Positions 1 through 11,200 of a stretch of DNA of 64,000 nt are shown one piece after another. Position numbers and translations under genes: made by a program. Every line of letters starts with the position of its first letter. Positions within the stretch are counted from its first letter, which is position 1. Location of the stretch: assembly GCA_014155875.1 (NCBI GenBank), contig JACEFZ010004192.1, positions 310,001-374,000 on the forward strand, read 5' to 3'. A model generated the notes under the pieces. That model saw only the letters and a list, made by a program, of their open reading frames with translations. It made no database searches and was not told the DNA's origin. This stretch comes from Cepaea nemoralis. Its lineage: Eukaryota; Mollusca; Gastropoda; Stylommatophora; Helicidae.

Positions 1-58
1 TTAGCACACTGGAAGTTTAAGGGTGAGTGTGTTTACCCATTTGGCCATGCTGACCTCC
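1..58 (-). mobile_element. SINE family A fragment (tRNA-like end)
   Basis: The segment TTTGGCCATGCTGACCTCC is the reverse complement of the 5' tRNA-like end of the SINE found complete at 13778-14062 and 30477-30730. The rest lies beyond the window start or is lost. Confidence 0.55.
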
Positions 59-59
59 T

Positions 60-850
60 GTGATTACTTTATCTTGCTTCTGATGTTGTATGTGGGACAG
101 AGGGCAATGTCCTCAGCAAGGTCTAGATCATCAAGCTATTTCGTCAGAGTCAAATGAATTAAATTTCTGGCGATAGCTATTGTTGCCTTCATAATTCAGT
201 CTAAAGTCATAAGAATAATGGAGGTGACAAAAGGCATCCCTGGTGTCCTCCTGTTCACATTTAAAATGTACCTGTTTTCCCTCATGAAGAATTATGTATT
301 TCATGCCTTTATATGTTGCCTTTATTAAGGTAATGATCTTCTGTTCCTGTAGTGCCTCATCAATTTCCGTGCTGTCAAAGATTTTTTTAGTCCACAAATC
401 CAAAACAGCAAATTCATTTCAATGCTTTGCAATATTAATATGTGTAATGTGGCTATCTAATCGGTGCAGGATCTACTGACTTAGAAGCCGGCCTGTTCAT
501 CCATTAGGTCTTTGTCAGAATCACTTCTTAATCTTCCCAGAATAAACTAGCTGAATATTTTCCCCCAAGAACTGAATAACATCATTCCTCTATAACTTTC
601 ACACTCTGGCAGGTCCCCTGTCTTTGGCAGCTTCACCAAATATCCCAAAACACTAATCTTACCATGTTTAACTTGAGCTACCACTAGTGCTCTTTTCAAT
701 CCATACATAGTTCTAACACTCAAGGTGCCGACTCTGGAGATCTTCCTAGGCATGTTGGTGATTCAGGCTCTTTGAGCAATATTCACATCATATCACACTT
801 CTCTAGAAGACCAGCCCCCTTTCATGTTGGTTAGCTGAGTTACTTTTCTT
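60..850 (-). pseudogene. Decayed non-LTR retrotransposon (reverse transcriptase fragment)
   Basis: Read on the minus strand, scattered frames give LPKTGDLPECESYRG near 600-650 (RT palm region), then IITLIKATYKGMKYIILHEG at about 300-340, and LDLAEDIALC near 90-120, a damaged copy of the catalytic L-D-F-A-D-D-I-A-L block. At least one stop lies just before the last block. The same sequence recurs at 16200-16600. It is a dead LINE, not a host gene. Confidence 0.65.
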
Positions 851-950
851 CCCTCTTCTCAAGACTTATTCAAGGTTGGTTGAATTTTGCACATAAACTT
901 TTTTTTATGGGATTGGTTGGCGAGTGCCACATAAACTCTCCTTATGGTAG

Positions 951-3162
951 GCTACAATGTTAGTATTCTTTGCTTCCATTATGGACCCAGTAACATAGTA
1001 ACAGGCACACAATATAACATACAAGACAAGCTACAGTGTTAGTATTCTTTGCTTCCATGATGGACCCAGTAACACAGTGGCAGGCACACAATATAACATA
1101 CAAGACAAGCTACAGTGGTAGTATTCTTTGCTTCCATGATGGACCCAGTAACACAGTGGCAGGCACACAATATAACATACAAGACAGGCTACAGTGTTAG
1201 TATTCTTTGCTTCCATGATGGACCCAGTAACACAGTGGCAGGCACACAATATAACATACAAGACAGGCTACAGTGTTAGTATTCTTTGCTTCCATGATGG
1301 ACCCAGTAACACAGTGGCAGGCACACAATATAACATACAAGACAGGCTACAGTGTTAGTATTCTTTGCTTCCATGATGGACCCAGTAACACAGTGGCAGG
1401 CACACAATATAACATACAAGACAAGCTACAGTGTTAGTATTCTTTGCTTCCATGATGGACCCAGTAACACAGTGGCAGGCACACAATATAACATACAAGA
1501 CAAGCTACAATGTTAGTATTCTTGGCTTCCATGATGGACCCAGTAACACAGTGGCAGGCACACAATATAACATACAAGACAAGCTACAGTGTTGGTATTC
1601 TTTGCTTCCATGATGGACCCAGTAACACAGTGGCAGGCACACAATATAGCATACAAGACAAGCTACAGTGTTGGTATTCTTTGCTTCCATGATGGACCCA
1701 GTAACACAGTGGCAGGCACACAATATAACATACAAGACAAGCTACAGTGTTGGTATTCTTTGCTTCCATGATGGACCCAGTAACACAGTGGCAGGCACAC
1801 AATATAACATACAAGACAAGCTACAGTGTTAGTATTCTTTGCTTCCATGATGGACCCAGTAACACAGTGGCAGGCACACAATATAACATACAAGACAAGC
1901 TACAGTGTTAGTATTCTTTGCTTCCATGATGGACCCAGTAACACAGTGGCAGGCACACAATATAACATACAAGACAAGCTACAATGTTAGTATTCTTGGC
2001 TTCCATGATGGACCCAGTAACACAGTGGCAGGCACACAATATAACATACAAGACAAGCTACAGTGTTGGTATTCTTTGCTTCCATGATGGACCCAGTAAC
2101 ACAGTGGCAGGCACACAATATAACATACAAGACAAGCTACAGTGTTGGTATTCTTTGCTTCCATGATGGACCCAGTAACACAGTGGCAGGCACACAATAT
2201 AACATACAAGACAAGCTACAGTGTTGGTATTCTTTGCTTCCATGATGGACCCAGTAACACAGTGGCAGGCACACAATATAACATACAAGACAAGCTACAG
2301 TGTTATTATTCTTTGCTTCCATGATGGACCAAGTAACACAGTGGCAGGCACACAATATAACATACAAGACAAGCTACAATGTTAGTATTCTTGGCTTCCA
2401 TGACGGACCCAGTAACACAGTGGCAGGCACACAATATAACATACAAGACAAGCTACAATGTTAGTATTCTTGGCTTCCATGATGGACCCAGTAACACAGT
2501 GGCAGGCACACAATATAACATACAAGACAAGCTACAGTGTTAGTATTCTTTGCTTCCATGATGGACCCAGTAACACAGTGGCAGGCACACAATATAACAT
2601 ACAAGACAAGCTACAATGTTAGTATTCTTGGCTTCCATGATGGACCCAGTAACACAGTGGCAGGCACACAATATAACATACAAGACAAGCTACAGTGTTA
2701 GTATTCTTTGCTTCCATGATGGGCCCAGTAACACAGTGGCAGGCACACAATATAACATACAAGACAAGCTACAGTGTTAGTATTCTTTGCTTCCATGATG
2801 GACCCAGTAACACAGTGGCAGGCACACAATATAACATACAAGACAAGCTACAGTGTTAGTATTCTTTGCTTCCATGATGGGCCCAGTAACACAGTGGCAG
2901 GCACACAATATAACATACAAGACAAGCTACAGTGTTAGTATTCTTTGCTTCCATGATGGACCCAGTAACACAGTGGCAGGCACACAATATAACATACAAG
3001 ACAAGCTACAGTGTTAGTATTCTTGGCTTCCATGATGGACCCAGTAACACAGTGGCAGGCACACAATATAACATACAAGACAAGCTAGTGTTAGTATTCT
3101 TGGCTTCCATTATGGACCCAGTAACACAGTGGCAGGCACACAATATAACATACAAGACAAGC
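951..3162. repeat. 79-bp satellite array, 28 units
   Basis: Twenty-eight head-to-tail copies of a 79-bp unit starting GCTACAGTGTTAGTATTC. Units differ by a few bases: TTAGT or TTGGT, TTTGC or TTGGC, and occasional GGGCCC. Blocks 1425-1898 and 1899-2372 share the same order of unit types, showing a 474-bp (six-unit) duplication. Short open frames on both strands here are only a by-product of the repeat. Confidence 0.95.
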
Positions 3163-3194
3163 ACCATTTTACATGCCTTGGGTTGTACTGAGTA

Positions 3195-3345
3195 TATGGT
3201 TCTTGCCCCATAATTGTATAGACAAGTTGGCACTGGATGGGTCATGGGGTCAATATCATGCTGGCTACATTTACTTCCTGGGACATCTCCAGGTACCCAT
3301 GTTCTGGCTGGGTTAGCATGGGAGCCAAAGTCAATTTTTAAAATT
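3195..3345 (-). mobile_element. SINE family D copy, tRNA-less body
   Basis: Reverse complement of a body shared with 9301-9530, 15085-15200, 35112-35345, 57100-57265 and 63360-63560. Shared features include CCAGGAAAT-like and GTCTATA blocks and a CATGGGGTCA-type segment. It directly follows the 79-bp array. Confidence 0.6.
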
Positions 3346-3369
3346 CACCTTATTGAGTATTTGAGACCA

Positions 3370-3720
3370 TGACACCCCCCCCCCCCCCCCACTTCCACAT
3401 GTGTGTGCATGCATGTGTGGTCTTGTCGCATATGCATGTACATATGTATGAATGTGTATATGTGTGCTCATAGATGATATGTGCATTTACACATGCATGT
3501 GTGCACACATACAGGTGTTCTCGTACTCTCTCTCTCTCTATTTCTTTCTCTCTTAACTTTTGCTAGTGAGTTTGTGATTGTGAGTGTGTATTTGTATGTT
3601 ATTGAGTGGGTGCCCAACTGTGAGAGTTTGTGTAAATGATGTAAGTATGTATGCAGGTATGTATGTGTGTTTATGCATGTGCGTGTGTACGTGTGTCTGC
3701 CTGCCTGCCTGTCTCATAAC
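3370..3720. repeat. Poly(C) run and TGTG/ATGT-rich simple sequence
   Basis: A run of about 18 C at 3374-3391 is followed by degenerate purine-pyrimidine alternation (TGTGTG, ATGTAT, GCATGC) to about 3720, with a short CT run near 3527-3540. Such stretches can adopt Z-DNA. The His/Thr-rich minus-strand frame here is an artefact of composition. Confidence 0.8.
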
Positions 3721-3839
3721 ATAGTAATTTGCATTGTTTATGTTTACAACATTCATTTGACGTTTTTTATTTCCTATGTGAATGTAACATGCACAACAGA
3801 TAATTGATAAATGAAAGATGAGTGATTGGAAGGGCTAAA

Positions 3840-3900
3840 TGTAAGACGGACCTGCATGCCCAATTTGTGACCCTTTGAAAATAAAGTGCGTTCATTCGTT
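3840..3900 (+). mobile_element. Short interspersed repeat tail (TTTGAAAATAAAG type)
   Basis: GGACCTGCATGCCCAATTTG, then CCCTTTGAAAATAAAG and a short (CATTCGTT)-like tail. The same element, with CT-rich tails, is repeated at 7705-8370 and in inverse form at 46250-46300. A 3' end of this form suggests a retroposed sequence, family unknown. Confidence 0.5.
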
Positions 3901-3960
3901 CGTTCTCTCACTCATTCTCCCTCGTACACATGTCTAACCTACAGGACAGAGGGTATCAAT

Positions 3961-4233
3961 AGATACGAACTACCAGTTACAAAACAGTCTCATGACAATA
4001 GATATGAACTACCAGTTACAAAACAGTCTCATGACAATAGATATGAACTACCAGTTACAAAACAGTCTCATGACAATAGATATGAACTACCAGTTACAAA
4101 ACAGTCTCATGACAATAGATATGAACTACCAGTTACAAAACAGTCTCATGACAATAGATATGAACTACCAGTTACAAAACAGTCTCATGACAATAGATAT
4201 GAACTACCAGTTACAAAACAGTCTCATGACAAG
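3961..4233. repeat. 39-bp minisatellite, seven units
   Basis: Seven nearly identical 39-bp units beginning AGATATGAACTACCAG. Because 39 is divisible by three, two frames stay open as 13-residue peptide repeats (RYELPVTKQSHDN in one). There is no supporting gene structure. Confidence 0.95.
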
Positions 4234-4520
4234 AGCACTAAGCATTAACATGTTCTGTATTCACTTTGCTGAGAAGAAAACCTGAATGTGTTCAAACTAT
4301 GAATAAATCAATAAGCCCTCCCCTCACAGCTGGATAGCCATGTGAGGTACATGAGTAACAATATTGATTTTCTCACATTGACAGCCACCACCAGCCTGTG
4401 GTTGTGTGGCCTTCGATATCAGATCAAACACTGATTAATCATCCAATATGGTAGCAGGTAAAAACAGGCGATATAAATCACAATTTGTGTATTGTCTTGG
4501 TTTATACATAACACACAGAT

Positions 4521-4667
4521 TTCTTCTTCTTCTTCGTTCATCCGGAGTTTTTTTTTCGGATGTGATTGCGTTGTGCTTGTTTACAGCAGAGCTGCGTTCG
4601 TTCTTGCACTGTTAGGCCGACACATCCGACTTCTGCGGGCATTTGTTGACCGGGTTAACCTTCCCGG
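4521..4667 (-). mobile_element. SINE-like family C copy with target-site duplication
   Basis: Minus-orientation copy of a ~140-bp element that begins CCCGGGAAGGTTAACCCGG and ends in (AAG)n. It is flanked by a direct repeat ACACACAGATTT at 4511-4522 and 4668-4679. The hairpin ATCCGGA...TCCGGAT near the tail is present with one change. Confidence 0.8.
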
Positions 4668-4850
4668 ACACACAGATTTGAAAACTGGAGATAGAAATGA
4701 AAGACAAGAGAAAACAACAGAGAAGGAGATGAGGAAGACAGGAAATACACAAAAGTAAGAGAGACCGAAAGAGACTGAAGAAAAGCTAAAATTGAAGGAA
4801 GGCGTAAATGAATCAACTGAGAAGAAATACTACATGAAGAGAAAGGAGAG

Positions 4851-4856
4851 GGGGGG

Positions 4857-4932
<76 letters not shown>

Positions 4933-4942
4933 GAGAGAGAGG
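4851..4942. repeat. (GA)n microsatellite
   Basis: About 90 bp of almost pure GA after a G8 run, with one C interruption. The flanking 4680-5060 is purine-rich. Confidence 0.95.
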
Positions 4943-5153
4943 TGGGGGAAAGAATTAATCATAAGGAAGAGACACAAACAAATTAAGAATAGGGAAGAAA
5001 ACTAATGGATGGTGAAAGAGAGAAAATGGATAAGTTATACAGAAAGAATAATGTATAAACAAAATAATGAGTAAGGAAATTAGAGAAGAAAGTAGGCACA
5101 AAGTGGATAGAACAATGACAATTTGTGACGTTTTTTTAAAAAATAATGCCTAC

Positions 5154-5274
5154 CTGAGGCAGAGGATATCTGAGTTTATTCAAATCCAGCCCATCCACAA
5201 GTTTGATGGGGAAACGGTTGGGCAACACCATAAAGTTTGCAATCTGCTCCCCAATGCTGGAGTGTAGCATGTCA
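5154..5274 (-). CDS. Esyt: E-Syt exon 8: end of SMP domain
   Basis: 121 nt. One base completes the split Ser codon, then 40 codons run from [20 protein letters not shown] to NKLRYPLPQ before donor GTAGGC. This is the C-terminal end of the SMP domain (M-V-L-P-N-R, then L-V-D-G-L). The next residues in the family start the C2A domain, whose exon is not seen in the remaining 5.1 kb. Confidence 0.9.
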
Positions 5275-7752
5275 CTGCAAGTTAATCATTGTCACAGATC
5301 ATTACATGCATGGAAGGATGGATGATATGAGCAAGGATGGATTATATGAGCAAGGATGGATGATATGAGCAAGGATGGATGATATGAGTAAAAATGGACA
5401 AACAGCAAACAACAAGGAGAAAATAACGAAGGAAAAGAGACAAGAATAAGAAAAGAAAGAGGAGAAGAGAAGAAGAAAAGGAGGTGGAGGAGGAGAGAAT
5501 AAGAAAGAGGATGAGAGAAAAGAAGATGAGGAGAAGAAGTGGAGGTAGACATGGAGAAAAGCAGAAGTGAAAAGAAAAAAGGAGAAAGAAATAAGGTGAA
5601 GATGTATAAGAAAAAGAAGAAGAGGAAAAAAGAAGAAGAGGAGGAGAGAAGAAGGAGAAGAAGATGTGCGGGAGAAGAGAATGAAGAAGAGGAGGTAAAG
5701 GAGTGAAGAAGGAAACTAAGACAATGAAGAAGAAAAGGAGAGAAGAGAGGAGGCGGAAGAGGTTGAGATAAAAAGAAGAGGAGGTAAGAACAGAAGAAAC
5801 AAAGCAGAAGAAGAAGAAAAAGATGCACCAGCTATACACCAGCACACAAATGTGCAACCTGGTAGACATACCTAAGCCCTGGCAGGTCAAACGCATTAGC
5901 CAAACTGGTGAGATCAAAGTCCAGGTCCTAGAGATAAAAGAGAATACATTTCACACATGGCTAATCATTTAGGAGTTAAATACTGGCTGCAAGTAAACAA
6001 AGCTACAATGATAATTCATCTTATATCAAACAATAGACTATGTTCATTGGTAAGCCCATATGTGATACACGTTTTACAACTCTTTCTGCCTCTATTAACT
6101 GTTTGTGGTAAATTATTCCTGTGTCAGAATGTGTTACAGAATGCGACACAGAAAAAAGTTATACTCGTAATAATAAATGGGCAGTGTTGGTTAAAATAAC
6201 TGTCTCAGACAGAATTTAAATAGATAAGTTCATTCATTCAGTAGCATGTCCTTTGCAGAACCTCGCTCCCAAAACAACCTTCCGGACAACCTCTCGATCA
6301 TAAGCAAGATGTCCCGCGTCTGATACACCCATCTGGAGATCATCCGCCACATCCTGCACCCATCTCTTTGGCCTTCCTCTTCCTCTCTTCCCAGGCATAT
6401 CCCCCTCCATTATTGTTCTCTCCAAACTTTCGTGATGTTTCAAGTGACCAAAATATTTCAATTTTCTTTGTTTTATCGTCTTTCATAGCCAACCTTCTTC
6501 AGTATTCATCTCTTGAAGTATGGATGCATTTGTTCTTTTCTTTACCCAAGATATTCTTAGAACTCTATAACATTTATATTCAAATGAATTTATGCGCTGT
6601 TCAGCTTGTTTAGTAAATGTCCATGTTTCACTGGCGTATGTTGCAATGGGAAAGATGCATGCTCTTAAAATCTAATTTTTGTAGTTCTGTCTGTCCCACT
6701 CCATAATTTATTCAGTTGTTTTAGTCTTTGAAGAGCAATTGATAGTCGTCGTTTATTTCTTTCATTGTTTCACAGTTGTTGGTAATCAAAAATAGATAAG
6801 TATTGGTTAAAATAACTGCCTCAGACGGAAGTTAAAACTATAAGCAGAAGTGTGTTGGTTAAAATAACTGTCACAGACAGAAAGAGTTAATAAATAGGTC
6901 AAGGTTATTCTGCAGCACAAACTAGTGCAGAAGTGTAAACTGTTATTGACTTCATAAATACAAGGTCAAAAAAGGCTTTATGACTTGCTTAGCCCAACTG
7001 CCTTTCATTTTACTTTTTGTCTGGTCACTTTATGCAAAGTCAGGTACACGTTTTAGAAGCTATCAACAGCATGTAAAATCTGCCCTTCCCCTCTATCAAA
7101 CAAACATACTCTGCAGCTCAGTTCTGGAATAACCGTCCATGGTGAATCAAAGCTATTTGAACACTACACCCGGGAAGGTTAACCCGGTCAACAAATGCCC
7201 GCAGAAGTCGGATGTGTCGGCCTAACGGCGCAAGAACGCAGCTCTGCTGTAAACAGGCACAACGCAATCACATCCGGAAAAAAACTCCGGATGAACGAAG
7301 AAGAAGAAGAAGAACACTACACATACAATAGCAAGCAATTTGAACACTATACACACAATAGCAAGCAATTTGAACAACTGCACAGACTATATGCACCTTT
7401 ACAAAACAAAATTAGTACACTAAGCATTCTTGTATCTTGTTAGTTGCATTTCCTTTACAGGACGTTGCAGTCAACACCTGCATTTTTTGCTGTTGTGATC
7501 TCTTGGCAACTTTTATCTTATTCTAGGGTAAATTTCCCTCAGCAATATCACAATGATTATCCTAATCATTATTATTTGTTAGTTATATAGTAATGATCTA
7601 TGCACATTTTCCATCCATTTATAATGCAATGTTATTGCCATTTAAGAACAATAAGAGATGAATGAAATAATGTATAGCAGGAGAAAGATAAGAAAGGCAG
7701 ACATTTAGGTGGGCCTGAATGCCCAAATTTTAACCCTCTGAAAGTAAAGTTT

Positions 7753-7829
<77 letters not shown>

Positions 7830-8145
7830 GCATTAGAAACAGAATATGACTTATTAAAGGAGGAAACTACTGTCTCTTAGTTTGAGTAGAGAGAAAAAAA
7901 AATATCAGAAAGGCATACAAGTGCCTGTGTGCCCAAATTTTAGCCCCTTGAAAGAAAAGTTTGCTCTCTCCCACTCACTCTCTCTCTCTCTTTCTTTGTC
8001 TCTCTCTCTCTCAGTGCATTAGAAACAGAATATGACTTATTAAAGGAGGAAACTACTCTCTTAGTTAGAGTAGAGAGAAAAAAAAAATCAGAAAGGCATA
8101 CAAGGGCCTGTGTGCCCAAATTTTAGCCCCTTGAAAGTAAAGTTT

Positions 8146-8224
<79 letters not shown>

Positions 8225-11200
8225 GCATTAGAAACAGAATATGACTTATTAAAGGAGGAAACTACTGTCTCTTAGTTTGAGTAGAGAGAAAAAAAAAATC
8301 AGAAAGGCATACAAGGGCCTGTGTGCCCAAATTTTAGCCCCTTGAAAGTAAAGTTTGCTCTCTCTCTCTCTCTCTCGCTCTCTCTCAGTGCATTAGAAAC
8401 AGACTAAGACTTATTAATAGACGGAAACTATTGTCTCTTAGTTTGGGTAGAGAGAAAGATATTTTCTGAGGGAGAGAGATGCTTTTTTCCATCTTTTGTG
8501 AAAATTATTATTTATCGCAGAGGGAGAGAGAGAGATGGAGAGAGATATCCCTAAAATATTTACTTATTTACTTCCATTGCCAGATTACCAGGCGTTGATG
8601 GCCCTCACAAGTGGGGCACTCCTGTTAAATTATTTTCCACAACATACAAATCAATACAGACTAATTTGTTTATCCTAGCATTGGCAGCCACAAAGGTTTT
8701 CACCACTATTATTTTTTATTTCATGGAGTTAAATTATCATAGATGGCTAAATTTATTATCAGCATCCAGTGGCTTGTCCAATGTATAGATCAGTAGTTGA
8801 TCAATAAAAGGACATGTGTAACGTACATATTCTTGTATGCTGTGTGTTCACGACCTGACAATCGCTTATTTACGGAGATTATGAAAGTTCAGGAATCTAT
8901 GTCTTTGTTGATGGGAAACAGTTATTCGTGAACACAAGAGGTTCTTTAAGGATGCTTTGGTTATCTGACTATCCCCATTGTTTACTATATACATTCAAAT
9001 GTTTCAAAGATGGTCAGCTTGTTAAAGCTAACTATGATAATGCTTGTTGTAAACAATTAATTGTTCATTCTAACAGTTCTTGAGTACTACTTTGTGTGTG
9101 GCCCAGTTACAGGGAAAACAGCGACAAAGCAGTGGCTAGCATGTCAGCCTTGTGTTCATGTTCATGTGTTTCTTCTTCTTCTTCTGCGCTCATCCAGAGT
9201 GTTTTTTCAGATATAATTGCATTGTGCCTTATTAATTGCACCTTTCGGCCGACATATCCAACTTCTACGGGCATTTGTTGACCGGGTTACCCATCCTGGG
9301 TGTGTTGATGTGTTTGAGTTCCCATCAAGGCTGAGACTGACATATTGACCTGGGCTCTCAGGCTGACCTAGCCTAAACTGGGTACCAGGAAATATTCTGG
9401 AAGGTCAAGGCGGCTGGCGTGGTACTGACCCCATGACCCATGAAGCAGTGATTGGTCTATACAAATATGGGGCTAGCAACATACACCCAATATGTCTCAT
9501 GGTGTGAACAAGGGACTCCCATTTTTTTACCTGTTACTGCTGACATCTATTGATGTATTGACTACTATGCAATGTGTCATGACCTAAATTATGCATTGAG
9601 CATACTATTATATACTGAGCATGACCTACTTATTTATTTCTGTGTAATTAAGTGTGTCCAGAAGCAGTCTCCAGCTAGGGGACTGTCATGTGACAGGGAC
9701 ATCACATGATGTAAGCCTGAATGCATGCTGGGATAGGTGGACAATCTTTCCTTCACTTAGCACACAACAAACCCAGCCCTCGAACCTTCGTCTCACTATG
9801 CTCATTACATTATCAGTGCACTTTCCTATTAATTTTGCTAACACGTCCACTAAATTACATACTGAGCCAAGACTAAAATATTTATCAAACCATGACCTAA
9901 ATTATGCACAAAGCCATGACTAAATTATGTACTGAGCCATGGTGAAATTAGGCATTGAATCCTGTCAAATTATGTGTTTTTTGTCAGATTATCCTCACTG
10001 CACTGTTCAGTTCATGAGTGCACAGATCTCCTCAGTATTTCCCTCAGCATATGACAGCTGAAAACACCAGTTCTGTGTTGGTTGACTACACCCTGCCTCT
10101 TGATGGCATTCCTATATCAGCGCGGTTCATTGCTCGTCCACTTCACACAGTAGCCCGATTCACAAGCTTATCAGCTTGTTCATTTCCTCTAACACCCATG
10201 AGGTCTAGGACATACATAAAACTGATTTTTGTCATGCTTTACCTCCACCCGTTGTCTTTGAACTCAGACCATCTCAATCTTCCTGAGCATACCCACTGAG
10301 TCACTGAGAAAGTATGCCTGGATGAAAGTCTGTGTCTCCAGTCAGGATATTATATTATTATTCAACCATAATGGAATTATGTATTCAACCATAATGGAAT
10401 TATTTACTCAGCCATATCAAATTATATATCGAGCCATTATCTAAATTATGCACAAAGTGAAGATCTGTATTATAAAGTTACCTAGACTATGTTTTCTAGA
10501 TAAGGACAATTAAATTGGTGTAAAGTGTGCTAAAGAGTAAATTGCAAAAGCAAATTGTTTTAAACATTATCCCCAACAAATCTTTAAACTTGTAAATTTA
10601 TTTTAACTCCTATATCACGCAAAGTTCCATACATTTATTAGCTACTCCGCACATCATGTACATGTCTTAACTCTCTCTGGCCTAGGCGTTGACACTTTAG
10701 TGGTAGCACAATTTAATAATCATTTTCTGATAATAATTCAACTGTACTCCACCTGTATTCACGAGTGGCAGAGGTCAATCACTGACCAAATAGCAATGTT
10801 TTTATGGGATAAAAGGTGCTAATACAAACTCTGTCAATACACCTCATATTTCCTATCATGGCAACAACATTGGGGCAAAAGAAATTACCACCTTCTTCCT
10901 CATTCCTCTTTTGAAGGGCATCCTTCCAATTATGTATGCACCTCAGAGGTCAGTGTGTCCAACTTCAGCATGCATTTGTGATTTGTGTAAGACTTGCTTT
11001 CTCTAAACAGATTCCACCCAAGGTAGAAGGCTCATCTACTCACATACATGTTTTCTGTACTAACAATTCTGCCAGGGCAGTGGCCTTGTAGTCTACTCTT
11101 TGCAATTTCCTACTGCTGTGTGATTAATAACATGCACAACTTGCACATGGGACCTCCTGTTTTTCACCCTTATTCATGAAGATCAGGTATGTGATCTTAC

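Noticed and set aside
131..403. A 90-codon minus-strand frame as a host gene
   Set aside because: It aligns with the LINE fragment at 16200-16600 and leads into a damaged RT catalytic block.
951..3162. CRISPR array
   Set aside because: Units are contiguous 79-bp tandems with no unique spacers, in a genome with introns and SINEs.
951..3245. Many 60-93 codon frames on both strands
   Set aside because: They repeat every 79 bp with the satellite and occur on both strands at once.
3886..4285. 13-residue repeat proteins in two frames
   Set aside because: A 39-bp minisatellite keeps any stop-free frame open; no flanking gene structure.
5292..5917. Leu/Phe/Ser-rich minus-strand frames of 178-191 codons resembling membrane proteins
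   Set aside because: Reverse complement of a GAA/GGA polypurine tract; one overlaps the true E-Syt exon 7 in another frame.
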